Source: Rhizobium rhizogenes NBRC 13257 (GTDB lineage: Bacteria; Pseudomonadota; Alphaproteobacteria; Rhizobiales; Rhizobiaceae). From it: DNA of 64,000 bases. Below are positions 1 to 8,774 of the stretch, one piece after another. The position numbers and the translations under genes were made by a program. Location of the stretch: NCBI RefSeq assembly GCF_000696095.1, contig NZ_BAYX01000002.1:372001-436000 (forward strand), given 5' to 3'. The notes beneath the pieces were generated by a model. That model had not been told where the DNA came from and made no database searches. It saw only the letters and a list, made by a program, of their open reading frames with translations. Each line of letters opens with the position of its first letter. The stretch's first letter is position 1.

Positions 1-686
1 GCCTTCGTCATGGCCCATAGCGCCAGGCCGTAGGATGCGATGGAACCGGCGCCGCCGATCAGGCCGCGCCACCAGTTGTAGCGGACATGAGCGGCCACGG
101 CATTCACTCCGCGCTGCGAGATCGCCCAGGTGAACAGCAGCACGGGCGGTAGCAGCGCCATCCACAGCGTATAGGATATGGAATTGCCCGATAGCCGTGC
201 CCCGATGCCGTCGACATAGGTATAGGTGGCGATCACCACGGAATTGGAAAGCGCGAGCTTGATGGCTGTCCGGCCGCCCTTCCGTGCCTCGAAGGCCAGC
301 GTCATGATGCCCGCGCAGATGGTCATGATGCCGAGGATGGCTCCACCCGACAGGCTCTCCTTAAGGATGAAGCCGCTGGTCGCCGCGATGATCATCGGCG
401 CAACGCCGCGCATCAGCGGGTAGACGAGGCCGATATCACCGGCGCGATAGGCGGCGGCCACCAGTTGGAAATAGGCGAATTGCAGGATCGCCGACGCGCC
501 GATGAAGGGCCAGGCGGCCGAGGCGGGCAACGGCAGAAACGACAGGAAGGGCAGGGCGGTGATTGCGCCGCCGGCTGCGACCAGAGCCGCATCCAGCGAT
601 TTATCGTTGCCGGCCTTGATGATCGCATTCCAGGTCGCGTGCAGCATGGCACCGAGAAGGACGAGAGCGATGACGTCAAGAGACAC
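1..686 (-). CDS. EamA/DMT-family transporter, C-terminus cut by window edge
   Basis: The minus-strand reading frame stays open from a GTG at 684-686 to the window edge, about 228 codons. The product is strongly hydrophobic. It begins with a helix carrying an HATWN motif, typical of EamA (drug/metabolite transporter) proteins, and continues through further membrane segments, including LVYPLMRGVAP. The family exports small metabolites across the inner membrane; the substrate cannot be told. The GTG start is favoured by a GAGG-type ribosome binding site about 6 bases upstream and because homologous sequence begins there. The last part of the second EamA repeat lies outside the window. Confidence 0.8.
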   Translation of the reverse strand, partial: MSLDVIALVLLGAMLHATWNAIIKAGNDKSLDAALVAAGGAITALPFLSFLPLPASAAWPFIGASAILQFAYFQLVAAAYRAGDIGLVYPLMRGVAPMIIAATSGFILKESLSGGAILGIMTICAGIMTLAFEARKGGRTAIKLALSNSVVIATYTYVDGIGARLSGNSISYTLWMALLPPVLLFTWAISQRGVNAVAAHVRYNWWRGLIGGAGSIASYGLALWAMTK

Positions 687-1142
687 GGAAACCTCGGGGG
701 AAATAGGCTATGGCGGGCAAAAAACTTGATAATTTGTGGTTATCGCGCCGTCATTTGATCCTCAATGCATCAAAAAGCAACAGACGAGCTGTTTGTGGAA
801 CGTTGCGGCCGTATCACCGTATTTCAGACCCACGGAAATATACGGGTCTTCTCGTTTCCTGTCCGTTCCATTTCCGGCTTACAACTATAAGGCGTTTCTA
901 ATGCATGTGAGTATGAAGCGAGAACAAAAATCGGATGTCGAGTGAACGCATTGTGGCAGCTTTTGTCGATAAGTTCCCAAAGCGCTGTGAAAATATGGGA
1001 GAGGAGTAGGTTAACTAATTGGACCATGCCGCTCCGTTCGGTCATCCGTCAGACGAAGCGGGACAAGTATAGCGCAGCATGAAGGGTGGTCAGCGAAAGC
1101 GGGGGCCGCAAAATTCAAGAACAATGCCTAATCGGCGCAACT

Positions 1143-1253
1143 CTAGCTTTTTCTGGGAAAATCGACTAACATTCCCAACAGAGACAATAAAAAGTAATAT
1201 TTATTTCGGAATAAGTGATTTTTAACCACGGTCTTTTTCTCTGAGAAATTCAT
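1143..1253 (-). CDS. Possible 36-residue microprotein downstream of a LexA-like site
   Basis: An ATG at 1251-1253 opens 36 codons ending in TAG (1143-1145). The peptide has a basic N-terminal half (KK, K, R, K) followed by a short hydrophobic stretch (YYFLLSLLGMLV). A GAAC-N7-GAAC site ends only 19 bases upstream of the ATG. There is no Shine-Dalgarno sequence and the composition is AT-rich, so this could be chance. It is listed because the position relative to the operator resembles that of dinB in this window. Confidence 0.22.
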   Translation of the reverse strand: MNFSEKKTVVKNHLFRNKYYFLLSLLGMLVDFPRKS

Positions 1254-1272
1254 GTGGTGGCATATATCGGCC

Positions 1273-1287
1273 GTTCGCAATCAGTTC
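1273..1287 (-). promoter_or_regulatory. LexA-like box, GTTC-N7-GTTC
   Basis: The plus strand reads GTTCGCAATCAGTTC, an exact match to the alphaproteobacterial LexA operator in its complementary form (GAAC-N7-GAAC on the minus strand). By chance about one match per orientation is expected in 64 kb, so a single isolated site is weak evidence. It lies in a gene-free region with only a small minus-strand ORF downstream. Confidence 0.35.
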
Positions 1288-1531
1288 TCATTTCCTCATG
1301 CATCATGAGTTCTTGCTAATTATCCTCTGAATGAACGGTGAACAAAAGTTGCATTTCATGAGAACGCAACCCGCCATCTGCGGGGAGCGTGACTGAAAGC
1401 GCTTTGGGCAATAACCGCAAAATCTATGCGCCAGAAACTATTTTGCGTTGCAACGGCCACCAACGGCGGCCTGACGATAGATAATGGCGGCTCCGATTCG
1501 AATCCGGGGGACGTATTCGAAAATGGAGAAA

Positions 1532-1561
1532 GGCCCGGAGCGATCAGATGCTTATCGGGCC
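1532..1561 (-). terminator. Weak hairpin after the small secreted-protein gene
   Basis: GGCCCG at 1532-1537 pairs with CGGGCC at 1556-1561, with an inner AGC/GCT pairing. Read on the minus strand it is followed by a T-rich tract (TTTCTCC). It sits about 30 bases past the stop of the gene at 1592-1918. The loop is long, so termination is only possible. Confidence 0.35.
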
Positions 1562-1591
1562 GTGATTGATCCGGCGACGATGCCAATCTCG

Positions 1592-1918
1592 TCAGCGCCG
1601 AAAGAGAATATCGTCGTCGTCGAAGTCGCTTGACGGTCGGCAAGTATAGACGGGGCAATTGGCCCGGTCTTTGGTCGGCATGTAGTCCTGGTAGGCATAG
1701 TAACCGGCATTGCAGGCATTGCTGTCCGAGACGTAGCGATCGTAGAGCGTCATGTTGCGCACCCTCGTGGACGGATAGCGCATGATGACGGCTCGCTCAC
1801 GGTTGATGACCGCCCTGGCCTCGGCACAGGTGAAAGACATGGCGTTATAGCGTGATATCGCCAGAGCCGGCGTGGCGGCCGAGGCGATCAGCAGGCTTAG
1901 CAGGATGAATTTTTTCAT
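1592..1918 (-). CDS. Small secreted protein of unknown function (108 aa)
   Basis: The ATG at 1916-1918 has an AGGGAGG ribosome binding site about 9 bases upstream, so the longer upstream frame is not used. The first 20 or so residues form a clear Sec signal peptide (KK, then a Leu/Ile/Ala core, cleavage after ALA). The mature part has about 85 residues with four cysteines (SFTCAEA, NACNAG, ANCPVYTC), suggesting two disulfides in the periplasm, and ends in an acidic DDDD stretch. No family is recognised with certainty. It stands alone, divergent from the CoA-binding gene. Confidence 0.75.
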   Translation of the reverse strand: MKKFILLSLLIASAATPALAISRYNAMSFTCAEARAVINRERAVIMRYPSTRVRNMTLYDRYVSDSNACNAGYYAYQDYMPTKDRANCPVYTCRPSSDFDDDDILFRR

Positions 1919-2031
1919 CGAGGCAATCCTCCCTGAAACTGTTATAATTCTTATATATACATCCAAAAGCGAAGCTTTGGCTTCTGGATTTGTGACAAAA
2001 CACAAGTGTGATCGAATAGGGAGGCTCCGTG

Positions 2032-2460
2032 ATGAACCACGACCGTTATGACGATTCCTATATCGCCGATATTCTTCTATCCGTGCGGACCATCGCGCTC
2101 GTCGGCGCATCGCCCAATCCCGAGCGCCCGAGCAACGGCGTCATGGCCTATCTGATGGCGCGGGGCTATCGCGTCATTCCGGTCAATCCCGGACAGGCCG
2201 GCAAGGAGATCCTCGGTCAATGGGTTTTCGGCCATCTGTCCGATATTCCGGAGCCGGTCGACATGGTCGATGTCTTTCGCGCCCCGGAATATCTGAGAAC
2301 GGTGGTCGAGGAGACGATCATGATCGAGCCGCGCCCGCCCGTCATCTGGGGTCAGCTTGGCGTGCGGGACGATGCTGCTGCAGCGAGAGCGGAAGCTGCC
2401 GGCGTCAAGGTCATCATGGACCGCTGCCCGGCAATCGAATATCCACGGCTGGTCGCCTGA
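2032..2460 (+). CDS. CoA-binding domain protein (YccU-like)
   Basis: A 142-residue cytoplasmic protein with a Rossmann-type CoA-binding fold. It shows the glycine motif VGASPNPERPSNGV near residue 24, the VIPVNPGQAG strand-loop and a conserved WGQLGV segment, as in E. coli YccU. The family binds CoA or a related nucleotide, but the reaction is unknown. A GTG lies one codon before the ATG; the ATG at 2032 is preferred because GGGAGG ends 7 bases before it. No operon partner is apparent: the next gene starts 171 bases on with its own ribosome binding site. Confidence 0.85.
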   Translation: MNHDRYDDSYIADILLSVRTIALVGASPNPERPSNGVMAYLMARGYRVIPVNPGQAGKEILGQWVFGHLSDIPEPVDMVDVFRAPEYLRTVVEETIMIEPRPPVIWGQLGVRDDAAAARAEAAGVKVIMDRCPAIEYPRLVA

Positions 2461-2631
2461 CTGAGGCATAGCGCTCGACCGCGACCGTTGGCCGTTTGTC
2501 GCGCGGTATCACCGAAAGAGAGCAAGTTTTTCCTGTAAGAGGAAGAGCTTGGAAAACTTCGCGGTTACCTTTCAGATCCCGGGCGCTATGATCCCGTTGC
2601 TGCAATAACAATCTCGACGGGAGGAAAAGGC

Positions 2632-3915
2632 ATGGCGACGAACAATCCAGGTTTCGACACACTGGCGATCCATGCGGGTGCGCAGCCGGACCCGACGACG
2701 GGTGCCCGCACGACGCCGATCTACCAGACGACCTCCTTCGTCTTTCAGGATGCGGATCATGCCGCTGCACTCTTCGGGTTGCAGCAGTTCGGCAATATCT
2801 ATACCCGCATCATGAACCCGACCCAGGCGGTGCTGGAGGAGAGGGTGGCGGCTCTCGAAGGCGGCACGGCGGGCCTTGCGGTTGCCTCCGGCCACGCCGC
2901 CCAGTTGCTTGTCTTCCACGCCATCATGCAGCCGGGCGATAATTTCGTCGCGGCCAAGCGTCTCTATGGCGGCTCGATCAATCAGTTCGGCCATTCCTTC
3001 CAGAATTTCGATTGGCATGTACGCTGGGCCGACAGCGATGATCCCGCCACCTTCGAGGCGCAGATCGACGGACGCACCCGCGCCATCTTCATCGAAAGTC
3101 TCGCAAATCCCGGCGGCACCTTCGTCGATATCGCGGCCATTGCCGCCATTGCCCGCAAGCACGGCCTGCCGCTGATCGTCGACAATACCCTGGCCAGTCC
3201 CTATCTCATCCGGCCACTGGAGCATGGCGCCGATATCGTCGTGCATTCGCTGACCAAATTCATCGGCGGTCACGGCAACTCCATGGGCGGCGTGATCATC
3301 GATGGCGGCACCTTCGACTGGTCCGCCTCGGGCAACTATCCGATGCTGTCAACGCCGCGGCCGGAATATAACGGCATCGTGCTGCACGCGACCTTCGGCA
3401 ATTTCGCCTTCGCCATCGCCTGCCGCGTCCTTGGCCTTCGCGATCTCGGCCCCGCCATTTCACCCTTCAACGCCTTCCTGATCCTGACCGGCATCGAGAC
3501 GCTGCCGCTGCGCATGCAGCGCCATTCCGACAATGCGATTGCCGTCGCCCGCTGGCTGAAGGGGCACGACAAGGTGGCCTGGGTAAATTATGCCGGCCTC
3601 GAGGATCACCCGAACCACGCGTTGCAGCAGCGCTATTCGCCAAAGGGGGCGGGCTCCGTCTTTACCTTCGGCCTGAAGGGCGGTTATGAGGCAGGCAAGG
3701 GCTTCGTGGAGGCTCTGGAACTGTTCTCCCATCTCGCCAATATCGGCGACACCCGCTCGCTGGTGATCCATCCGGCCTCGACGACGCACAAGCAGCTCAC
3801 CGACGAACAGAGGATTGGCGCCGGCGCCGGCCCCGATGTGGTGCGCCTGTCGATCGGCATCGAGGACGTCAAGGACATCATCGCCGACCTGGAGCAGGCC
3901 CTGGCGAAGGTTTGA
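2632..3915 (+). CDS. metY: O-acetylhomoserine sulfhydrylase (aminocarboxypropyltransferase)
   Basis: The product is 427 residues, the usual size for this PLP enzyme of the Cys/Met metabolism family. It would make homocysteine from O-acetylhomoserine and sulfide, the direct sulfhydrylation route to methionine. The PLP lysine is K209 in VVHSLTKFIGGHG, and an early TTPIYQTTSFVF segment is typical of the family. The start follows GGAGG by 8 bases. I looked for a SAM-responsive riboswitch in the 170-base leader and saw none. O-succinylhomoserine specificity (MetZ) cannot be excluded, but length and motifs fit the MetY type better. Confidence 0.88.
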   Translation: MATNNPGFDTLAIHAGAQPDPTTGARTTPIYQTTSFVFQDADHAAALFGLQQFGNIYTRIMNPTQAVLEERVAALEGGTAGLAVASGHAAQLLVFHAIMQPGDNFVAAKRLYGGSINQFGHSFQNFDWHVRWADSDDPATFEAQIDGRTRAIFIESLANPGGTFVDIAAIAAIARKHGLPLIVDNTLASPYLIRPLEHGADIVVHSLTKFIGGHGNSMGGVIIDGGTFDWSASGNYPMLSTPRPEYNGIVLHATFGNFAFAIACRVLGLRDLGPAISPFNAFLILTGIETLPLRMQRHSDNAIAVARWLKGHDKVAWVNYAGLEDHPNHALQQRYSPKGAGSVFTFGLKGGYEAGKGFVEALELFSHLANIGDTRSLVIHPASTTHKQLTDEQRIGAGAGPDVVRLSIGIEDVKDIIADLEQALAKV

Positions 3916-4024
3916 CGGGCTACAACTACTTTCTCGGTTCACGGCCTCCAGGAGATCTCAATTTCGTTACAATTGGTCCGCTACAACTTTAGCGACGAAT
4001 TGAAACGGTGAGCACCAGAAAACT

Positions 4025-5092
4025 ATGACCTCAAGATTGCGCGTAGCGGTCCTCTTCGGCGGACAGTCCTCTGAACACGATGTTTCCCTCATGTCCGCCC
4101 GCAACGTCATTAAAGCAATCGATGTCGACAAATACGAGATCGTGCCGATTGTCATCCGCCGCGATGGACAGTGGCTGCTGACCGCTTTGGAAGGGGGAGC
4201 GCTGCCGGACCCGGTCGTTTATGCGGGGAGCGAAGTTTGCCTGCTGCCGGGTGGTAAGGGCCGGATTCTCGCTGTCGGCGACCCGACCGGACCGCGCGAG
4301 CTGCCGGCGATAGACATCCTGTTCCCGGTTCTGCACGGTCTCTATGGCGAGGATGGCTCCATCCAGGGCCTCGCCCGAATGGTCGGCGTTCCGTTGGTCG
4401 GCTGCGGCATCCTGGGATCGGCAACCGCCATCGACAAGGATATCGCCAAGCGCCTGCTGCGCGACGCCGGCCTGCCGGTCGCCCGTTCGATCACCGTGAG
4501 ACCTGGCGATACTCTATCGTTTGAGGAGGCAGCGAGTGCCTTGGGCTCGCCCGTTTTCGTCAAGCCGGTGCGACAGGGCTCTTCCGTCGGCGTCAGCAAG
4601 GCGGCGAACGCCGAGGAATTTCGCGCGGCGCTCATCGAGGCGTTCAAGCATGACGACAAGGTGCTCATAGAAGAGTTCGTCAAGGCGCGCGAAATCGAAT
4701 GCGCCGTCCTGGAGCAGACCGATGGCACGCTGTTCGTTTCCCTGCCCGGCGAGATCGTCACCGGCCAGGACCACAGCTTCTATACCTATGACGCAAAGTA
4801 TATCGATGAGGATGGCGCCATAACCAGCGTTCCGGCACAATTGCCTGCCGATCTCACCCAGCATCTCCGCGAGCTCTCGCTGGACGCGTTTCGCGCATTG
4901 GGCTGCGAAGGTCTCGCGCGCGTCGATTTCTTCGTGAGGCCGGACATGAGCATGGTGGTGAACGAGGTCAATACGATGCCGGGCTTCACCAATATCAGCA
5001 TGTACCCGAAGGCCATGGAAGCGACGGGGATTTCCTATCCGGCGCTCGTCGACCGGCTAATCGAACACGGGCTTGCAAGAGGCGGTCGATAG
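4025..5092 (+). CDS. ddl: D-alanine--D-alanine ligase
   Basis: A 355-residue ATP-grasp ligase that joins two D-alanines for the peptidoglycan pentapeptide. Seen in order are the N-terminal [13 protein letters not shown] motif, the central [16 protein letters not shown]-binding loop and the C-terminal [18 protein letters not shown] magnesium- and substrate-binding motif. The FYTYDAKY segment matches the DdlA-type omega loop. It is not next to ftsQ/murB, where rhizobia usually keep ddlB, so this is probably a second ligase. The start has only a weak ribosome binding site. Confidence 0.88.
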   Translation: MTSRLRVAVLFGGQSSEHDVSLMSARNVIKAIDVDKYEIVPIVIRRDGQWLLTALEGGALPDPVVYAGSEVCLLPGGKGRILAVGDPTGPRELPAIDILFPVLHGLYGEDGSIQGLARMVGVPLVGCGILGSATAIDKDIAKRLLRDAGLPVARSITVRPGDTLSFEEAASALGSPVFVKPVRQGSSVGVSKAANAEEFRAALIEAFKHDDKVLIEEFVKAREIECAVLEQTDGTLFVSLPGEIVTGQDHSFYTYDAKYIDEDGAITSVPAQLPADLTQHLRELSLDAFRALGCEGLARVDFFVRPDMSMVVNEVNTMPGFTNISMYPKAMEATGISYPALVDRLIEHGLARGGR

Positions 5093-5185
5093 CCAGGTCT
5101 TCAGGCCTGGTGTTCCTGAACGTCGCGAAGCCAACCGAATGCGGTGCACTACGACCGAGTGTTTCCAGATCGTCATGAGGGATTT

Positions 5186-5530
5186 ATGACAACATATTTA
5201 CGATTGGATACCGACGGCATCGAGCCGGAAACGGGTGCACCGGCCGACGATCGCATCATTTCCGGAGCACCGGAATTCCGCACCTGGAATGCCGAGGAGG
5301 CCGATGGCGGGCTCTATGCGGGCATCTGGGAAGCGACGCCCGGCAAATGGAAGATCGTCTATGACGAGTGGGAATATTTCCACATCCTCTCCGGTCATTC
5401 GGTGGTAACCGCCGAGAATGGCGAGACTTTTCACCTGCGCGCCGGTGACCGGATGATCCTAAAGCCCGGCTTCAAGGGGACGTGGGAAGTCATTGAAACG
5501 ACTCGCAAGGACTATGTGATCCGTCTCTGA
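5186..5530 (+). CDS. Cupin-domain protein (DUF861-like)
   Basis: A 114-residue cytoplasmic protein with one small cupin barrel. A GIWEATPGKWKI strand is followed by EYFHILSGHSVVTAENGE and RAGDRMILKPGFKGTWEV, as in the (S)-ureidoglycine aminohydrolase/DUF861 group. The ligand is unknown. An earlier in-frame ATG at 5144 is possible, but the ATG at 5186 has GAGGG 5 bases upstream and begins where family similarity starts. It is likely a single-gene transcript ended by the hairpin at 5575-5608. Confidence 0.75.
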   Translation: MTTYLRLDTDGIEPETGAPADDRIISGAPEFRTWNAEEADGGLYAGIWEATPGKWKIVYDEWEYFHILSGHSVVTAENGETFHLRAGDRMILKPGFKGTWEVIETTRKDYVIRL

Positions 5531-5574
5531 CGGCGCCTTGGATTTTGCCGCAAAGCCAGTTGAATCAAAACATG

Positions 5575-5608
5575 AAGACCGGTGCCGCTTCGATTGCGCG
5601 CCGGTCTT
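5575..5608 (+). terminator. Hairpin after the cupin gene
   Basis: AAGACCGGTGC (5575-5585) pairs with GCGCCGGTCTT (5598-5608) with one T-G pair, giving an 11-bp stem. The following T-run is short (TTT). It separates the cupin gene from the pst promoter. Confidence 0.55.
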
Positions 5609-5651
5609 TGCCGTGCCGTCCGCGCGATAACCATTTCCATTGCCACAGGTT

Positions 5652-5691
5652 GTGTCACCGGGCTTTCACCAAACTGTCATCAAACTGAAAC
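5652..5691 (+). promoter_or_regulatory. PhoB-binding array (Pho boxes) upstream of pstS
   Basis: Four 7-base half-sites follow one another at an exact 11-base spacing: GTGTCAC (5652), CTTTCAC (5663), CTGTCAT (5674) and CTGAAAC (5685), separated by CGGG, CAAA and CAAA. The consensus Pho box is two CTGTCAT-type half-sites 11 bases apart, so the last three units make two overlapping boxes and the first may make a third. The array ends 122 bases before the pstS start, as expected for a phosphate-starvation promoter. Confidence 0.8.
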
Positions 5692-5812
5692 ACTGCGCCT
5701 TTAGACGCATCACTGTCGCCAGGAGATTCAGGTGGGCGTTACCAACCGATGGGACACCCCGCGCCGGACTCCTGCTCGCCATCCTTTCATCACTTGAGGA
5801 AGTGAGTCTAAC

Positions 5813-6838
5813 ATGCTGAACCAGAAATTTCGTTCGCTTTGCCTGACGGCAGGCTTCATCGCTGCCATGTCCGTTTCGGCCTCGGCTGCCGACATCACAG
5901 GCGCTGGCTCGAGCTTCATCGCGCCGGTTCTGTCCAAGTGGGCTGAAGGCTACAAGGCTGCGACGAACAATGTCGTCAACTACCAGTCTGTCGGTTCGGG
6001 CGCCGGCATCAAGCAGCTCCTCGACAAGACCATCGTATTCGGCGCTTCGGACAAGCCGATGAGCGACGCTGACCTCGAGAAGAACGGCATTGCCCAGTTC
6101 CCGATGATCTCCGGCGGCATCGTCGTTTCCTATAATGTTGAAGGCGTAAAGCCGGGCGAACTCGTTCTCGACGGCAAGACGCTGTCCGACATCTTCCTCG
6201 GCAAGATCGCCAAGTGGGACGATGCGGCCATCAAGGCCCTCAACCCCGACGTCAAGCTGCCTTCCACGCCGATCTCCGTCGTTTATCGCGCCGACAGCTC
6301 GGGCACGACCTTCAACTTCACCGACTACCTGGCGAAGGTTTCGCCGGAGTGGAAGGAAAAGGTTGGTTCGAACACGGCGGTTGAATGGCCGGTCGGCTTC
6401 GGCGCCAAGGGTTCCGAAGGCGTTTCCACCACTGTCAACCAGACAGCTGGTTCGATCTCCTACGTTGAATATTCCTACGTCATCGCCAACCACATTGGTT
6501 TCGCGAAGATGAAGAATGCTGCCGGCAAGGTTATCGAGCCGAGCCTCGAGACATTCAAGGCTGCTGCTTCCAACGCCGATTGGGCCAACGCCAAGAACTT
6601 CAACCTCATCATCACCAATCAGCCGGGCGATCAGAGCTGGCCGATTGCAGCTTCGACCTGGGTTCTGCTCTACAAGAAGCCGGCCGATCCTGCTCTCAAC
6701 GAAGAAGCGCTGAAATTCTTCAAGTGGTCCTATGAGCACGGACAGAAGGACGCGACCGCCCTGTCCTATCTTGCGATCCCGGAGAGTGTTGCCGCGGTTG
6801 TCGAGAAGTCCTGGACGAAGGACTTTGGCGCGAAGTAA
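5813..6838 (+). CDS. pstS: Periplasmic phosphate-binding protein PstS
   Basis: A 341-residue protein with a Sec signal peptide (cleavage about residue 24, SASA-A). The mature N-terminus DITGAGSSF is a phosphate-binding loop of PstS, as is the later [13 protein letters not shown] segment. It captures inorganic phosphate in the periplasm and passes it to PstCAB. It is the first gene of the operon behind the Pho boxes. A perfect hairpin separates it from pstC, which should make the binding protein more abundant than the membrane parts. Codon use is strongly optimised, fitting high expression. Confidence 0.95.
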   Translation: MLNQKFRSLCLTAGFIAAMSVSASAADITGAGSSFIAPVLSKWAEGYKAATNNVVNYQSVGSGAGIKQLLDKTIVFGASDKPMSDADLEKNGIAQFPMISGGIVVSYNVEGVKPGELVLDGKTLSDIFLGKIAKWDDAAIKALNPDVKLPSTPISVVYRADSSGTTFNFTDYLAKVSPEWKEKVGSNTAVEWPVGFGAKGSEGVSTTVNQTAGSISYVEYSYVIANHIGFAKMKNAAGKVIEPSLETFKAAASNADWANAKNFNLIITNQPGDQSWPIAASTWVLLYKKPADPALNEEALKFFKWSYEHGQKDATALSYLAIPESVAAVVEKSWTKDFGAK

Positions 6839-6860
6839 TTTGTGCTAGCTGAGAAGTTAC

Positions 6861-6887
6861 GGCGGACAGGGCACGGCCCTGTCCGCC
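6861..6887 (+). terminator. Perfect 12-bp hairpin between pstS and pstC (attenuator or mRNA stabiliser)
   Basis: GGCGGACAGGGC (6861-6872) and GCCCTGTCCGCC (6876-6887) are perfectly complementary around an ACG loop and are followed by TTT. It lies 22 bases after the pstS stop. It may partly terminate transcription or protect the pstS message from 3' decay. Confidence 0.75.
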
Positions 6888-6913
6888 TTTCGTGACAGGA
6901 CAAGGGGAAATCG

Positions 6914-7885
6914 ATGGCTGACGCGACTCAGACGGCTGGCTTCCAGGCACTGGATACCAGCGCCGTCACCAGAAAATTCCGGATACAGGATCGAATTTTC
7001 TATTTTATGACGTTTGGCTCGGCTGCTCTTGTCGTGCTTCTGCTGCTGGCAATCATCGTGGTTCTCATCATCGATGCCTTGCCAACCTTCCAGGCCTTCG
7101 GGTTTTCGTTCCTCTGGGGCACGAAGTGGAGCGCTCCCGCCGATATTTATGGTGCTGTCCCTGCCGTGGTCGGTACGCTGGTGAGTTCGCTCATCGCCAT
7201 GCTGATCGCCGTTCCCCTGGGCATCGGCATCGCCATCTTCCTCACGGAACTTTGCCCCGGCAGCCTGCGACGTCCGATCAGTACGGCCATCGAGCTTCTG
7301 GCCGGTATTCCCTCCATTATCTACGGCATCGTCGGCCTCTTCATTCTCGTGCCGCTGATGCAGACCTATATCCTGCCCTTCCTTATGATGACGATCGGCC
7401 AGGTGCCGGTGATCGGCCTGCTGTTCCAGCCGCCGGCGCCGGGCGTCGGCCTGTTGACGGCAAGCCTCGTGCTGGCCATCATGATCCTGCCGTTCATCAC
7501 CGCGATCTCCCGCGACGTGTTCAGCACCGTGCCGCCGATGCTGCGTGAATCCGCTTACGGCACGGGCATGACCACATGGGAAGTGGCCCGCCACATCCTG
7601 ATCCCCTATACACGTCGCGGCCTCGTCGGCGGCATCATGCTCGGCCTCGGCCGCGCGCTTGGCGAAACCATGGCCGTCACGTTCGTCATAGGTTCGGTCA
7701 GCCGTCTGCAATCGTCGATCATCTCGCCGTCCACCACCATTTCCGCCCAGATCGCGAACAACTTCGGCGACGCCGACGGTCTGCAATTGTCGAGCCTGAT
7801 TGCGCTCGGCCTGCTCCTGTTCGTCCTTTCCTTCTGCGTGCTTGCGGTGGCGAGGTGGATGATCGGTCGCGGCAACGCGCTTTGA
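6914..7885 (+). CDS. pstC: Phosphate ABC transporter permease PstC
   Basis: A 323-residue inner-membrane protein with about six transmembrane helices, the normal length for PstC. The binding-protein-dependent transport motif (EAA loop contacting PstB) is near LRESAYGTGMTTWEVARHILIPYTRRG. It pairs with PstA to form the phosphate channel. The frame begins at an ATG behind CAAGGGGAAAT and ends 11 bases before pstA. The rest of the operon follows on the same strand. Confidence 0.93.
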   Translation: MADATQTAGFQALDTSAVTRKFRIQDRIFYFMTFGSAALVVLLLLAIIVVLIIDALPTFQAFGFSFLWGTKWSAPADIYGAVPAVVGTLVSSLIAMLIAVPLGIGIAIFLTELCPGSLRRPISTAIELLAGIPSIIYGIVGLFILVPLMQTYILPFLMMTIGQVPVIGLLFQPPAPGVGLLTASLVLAIMILPFITAISRDVFSTVPPMLRESAYGTGMTTWEVARHILIPYTRRGLVGGIMLGLGRALGETMAVTFVIGSVSRLQSSIISPSTTISAQIANNFGDADGLQLSSLIALGLLLFVLSFCVLAVARWMIGRGNAL

Positions 7886-7896
7886 GGAATAAACCC

Positions 7897-8748
7897 ATGG
7901 ACAATGCAATTCGTCAGAACCTCGTCTCGAGGCGTTATGGGAAGAACCGGGTGATGATGGTCTTGTGCCTCATCGCGGCCATTCTCGGCATATTCTTTCT
8001 CAGCGTGATCCTTGGAACCCTGGTTTATCGCGGTGTATCGGCGCTCAGCCTTGACGTGTTCACCATGTCGATCCCGGCCCAGGGTTCGCGCGGTGGCCTG
8101 ATCAACGCAATCTACGGAACAGTACTGGTCACGGGCTGCGCCATCCTGATCGCCGCGCCGATCGGCATTCTCGCCGCCACCTATCTGGTGGAGTATGCCA
8201 ACGGCACCAAGCTTGCCGAGGCCGCCAAGTTCCTGAACGACATCCTGCTGTCCGCACCCTCGATCATCATCGGCGTGTTTGTCTACGGCGCCGTGGTCGT
8301 GCCCATGCACGGCAACTCTGCCTTCGCCGGCATCCTCGCGCTGGCGCTGATCGCCCTTCCGGTCGTCAACCGCACGACGCAGGATATGCTGTTGCTAGTG
8401 CCAAACGAGCTTCGTGAGGCGACCGCTGCGCTCGGCGCGCCGCGCTGGAAGTCCATGACGATGGTGATCTACCGGTCCGCCTGGACAGGCATCCTCACCG
8501 GCATCCTGCTGGCCATAGCCCGTATCAGCGGTGAAACTGCGCCGCTCCTCTTCACGGCCGGTTACAGCAAATTCATGAATGCAGGCCTGACCGGTCCAAT
8601 CGCCACGCTGCCGGTTGCCATCAATACGCTCGCCGCCGATGCAGGCGAGGATCTCAAACAACTGGCCTGGGCCGGCGCGCTGATCATCACCGTTGCCATC
8701 CTCGCCCTCAACATCCTTGCCCGTGTCTTGAGTGGACGCCGCCAATGA
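7897..8748 (+). CDS. pstA: Phosphate ABC transporter permease PstA
   Basis: A 283-residue membrane protein with six predicted helices and the EAA-type loop [25 protein letters not shown]. It forms the second half of the phosphate channel. The open frame reaches further upstream, but there it overlaps pstC out of frame. The ATG at 7897, behind TTTGAGGAAT, gives the usual PstA length. Its stop is close to, or overlaps, the possible pstB starts. Confidence 0.92.
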   Translation: MDNAIRQNLVSRRYGKNRVMMVLCLIAAILGIFFLSVILGTLVYRGVSALSLDVFTMSIPAQGSRGGLINAIYGTVLVTGCAILIAAPIGILAATYLVEYANGTKLAEAAKFLNDILLSAPSIIIGVFVYGAVVVPMHGNSAFAGILALALIALPVVNRTTQDMLLLVPNELREATAALGAPRWKSMTMVIYRSAWTGILTGILLAIARISGETAPLLFTAGYSKFMNAGLTGPIATLPVAINTLAADAGEDLKQLAWAGALIITVAILALNILARVLSGRRQ

Positions 8749-8774
8749 CGCCGCCGAACGATAGGAATGAGACC

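Larger units (their letters stand above)
687..1591. other. Gene-poor intergenic stretch of about 900 bp
   Basis: No convincing conventional gene lies here. The stretch is more AT-rich than its surroundings, particularly around 1130-1330, and lacks rhizobial codon bias. It holds one LexA-like site (1273-1287), a doubtful 36-codon ORF (1143-1253, minus), short inverted repeats of the GTTCTCA/TGAGAAC type between 1283 and 1365, and a weak hairpin at 1532-1561 that may end the gene on its right. Confidence 0.6.

Noticed and set aside
824-1045. A 73-codon ORF in the gene-poor region near the left end
   Set aside because: No ribosome binding site, no family resemblance and no rhizobial codon bias.
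1480-1515. A T-arm-like sequence (GATTCGAATCC) suggesting a tRNA fragment or attachment site
   Set aside because: No acceptor, D-arm or anticodon arm can be paired with it, and the arm itself is poorly closed.
2461-2631. A SAM-responsive riboswitch in the leader of the O-acetylhomoserine sulfhydrylase gene
   Set aside because: Alphaproteobacterial met genes often carry SAM-II elements, but I could not find the conserved pseudoknot segments here; a covariance-model search would settle it.
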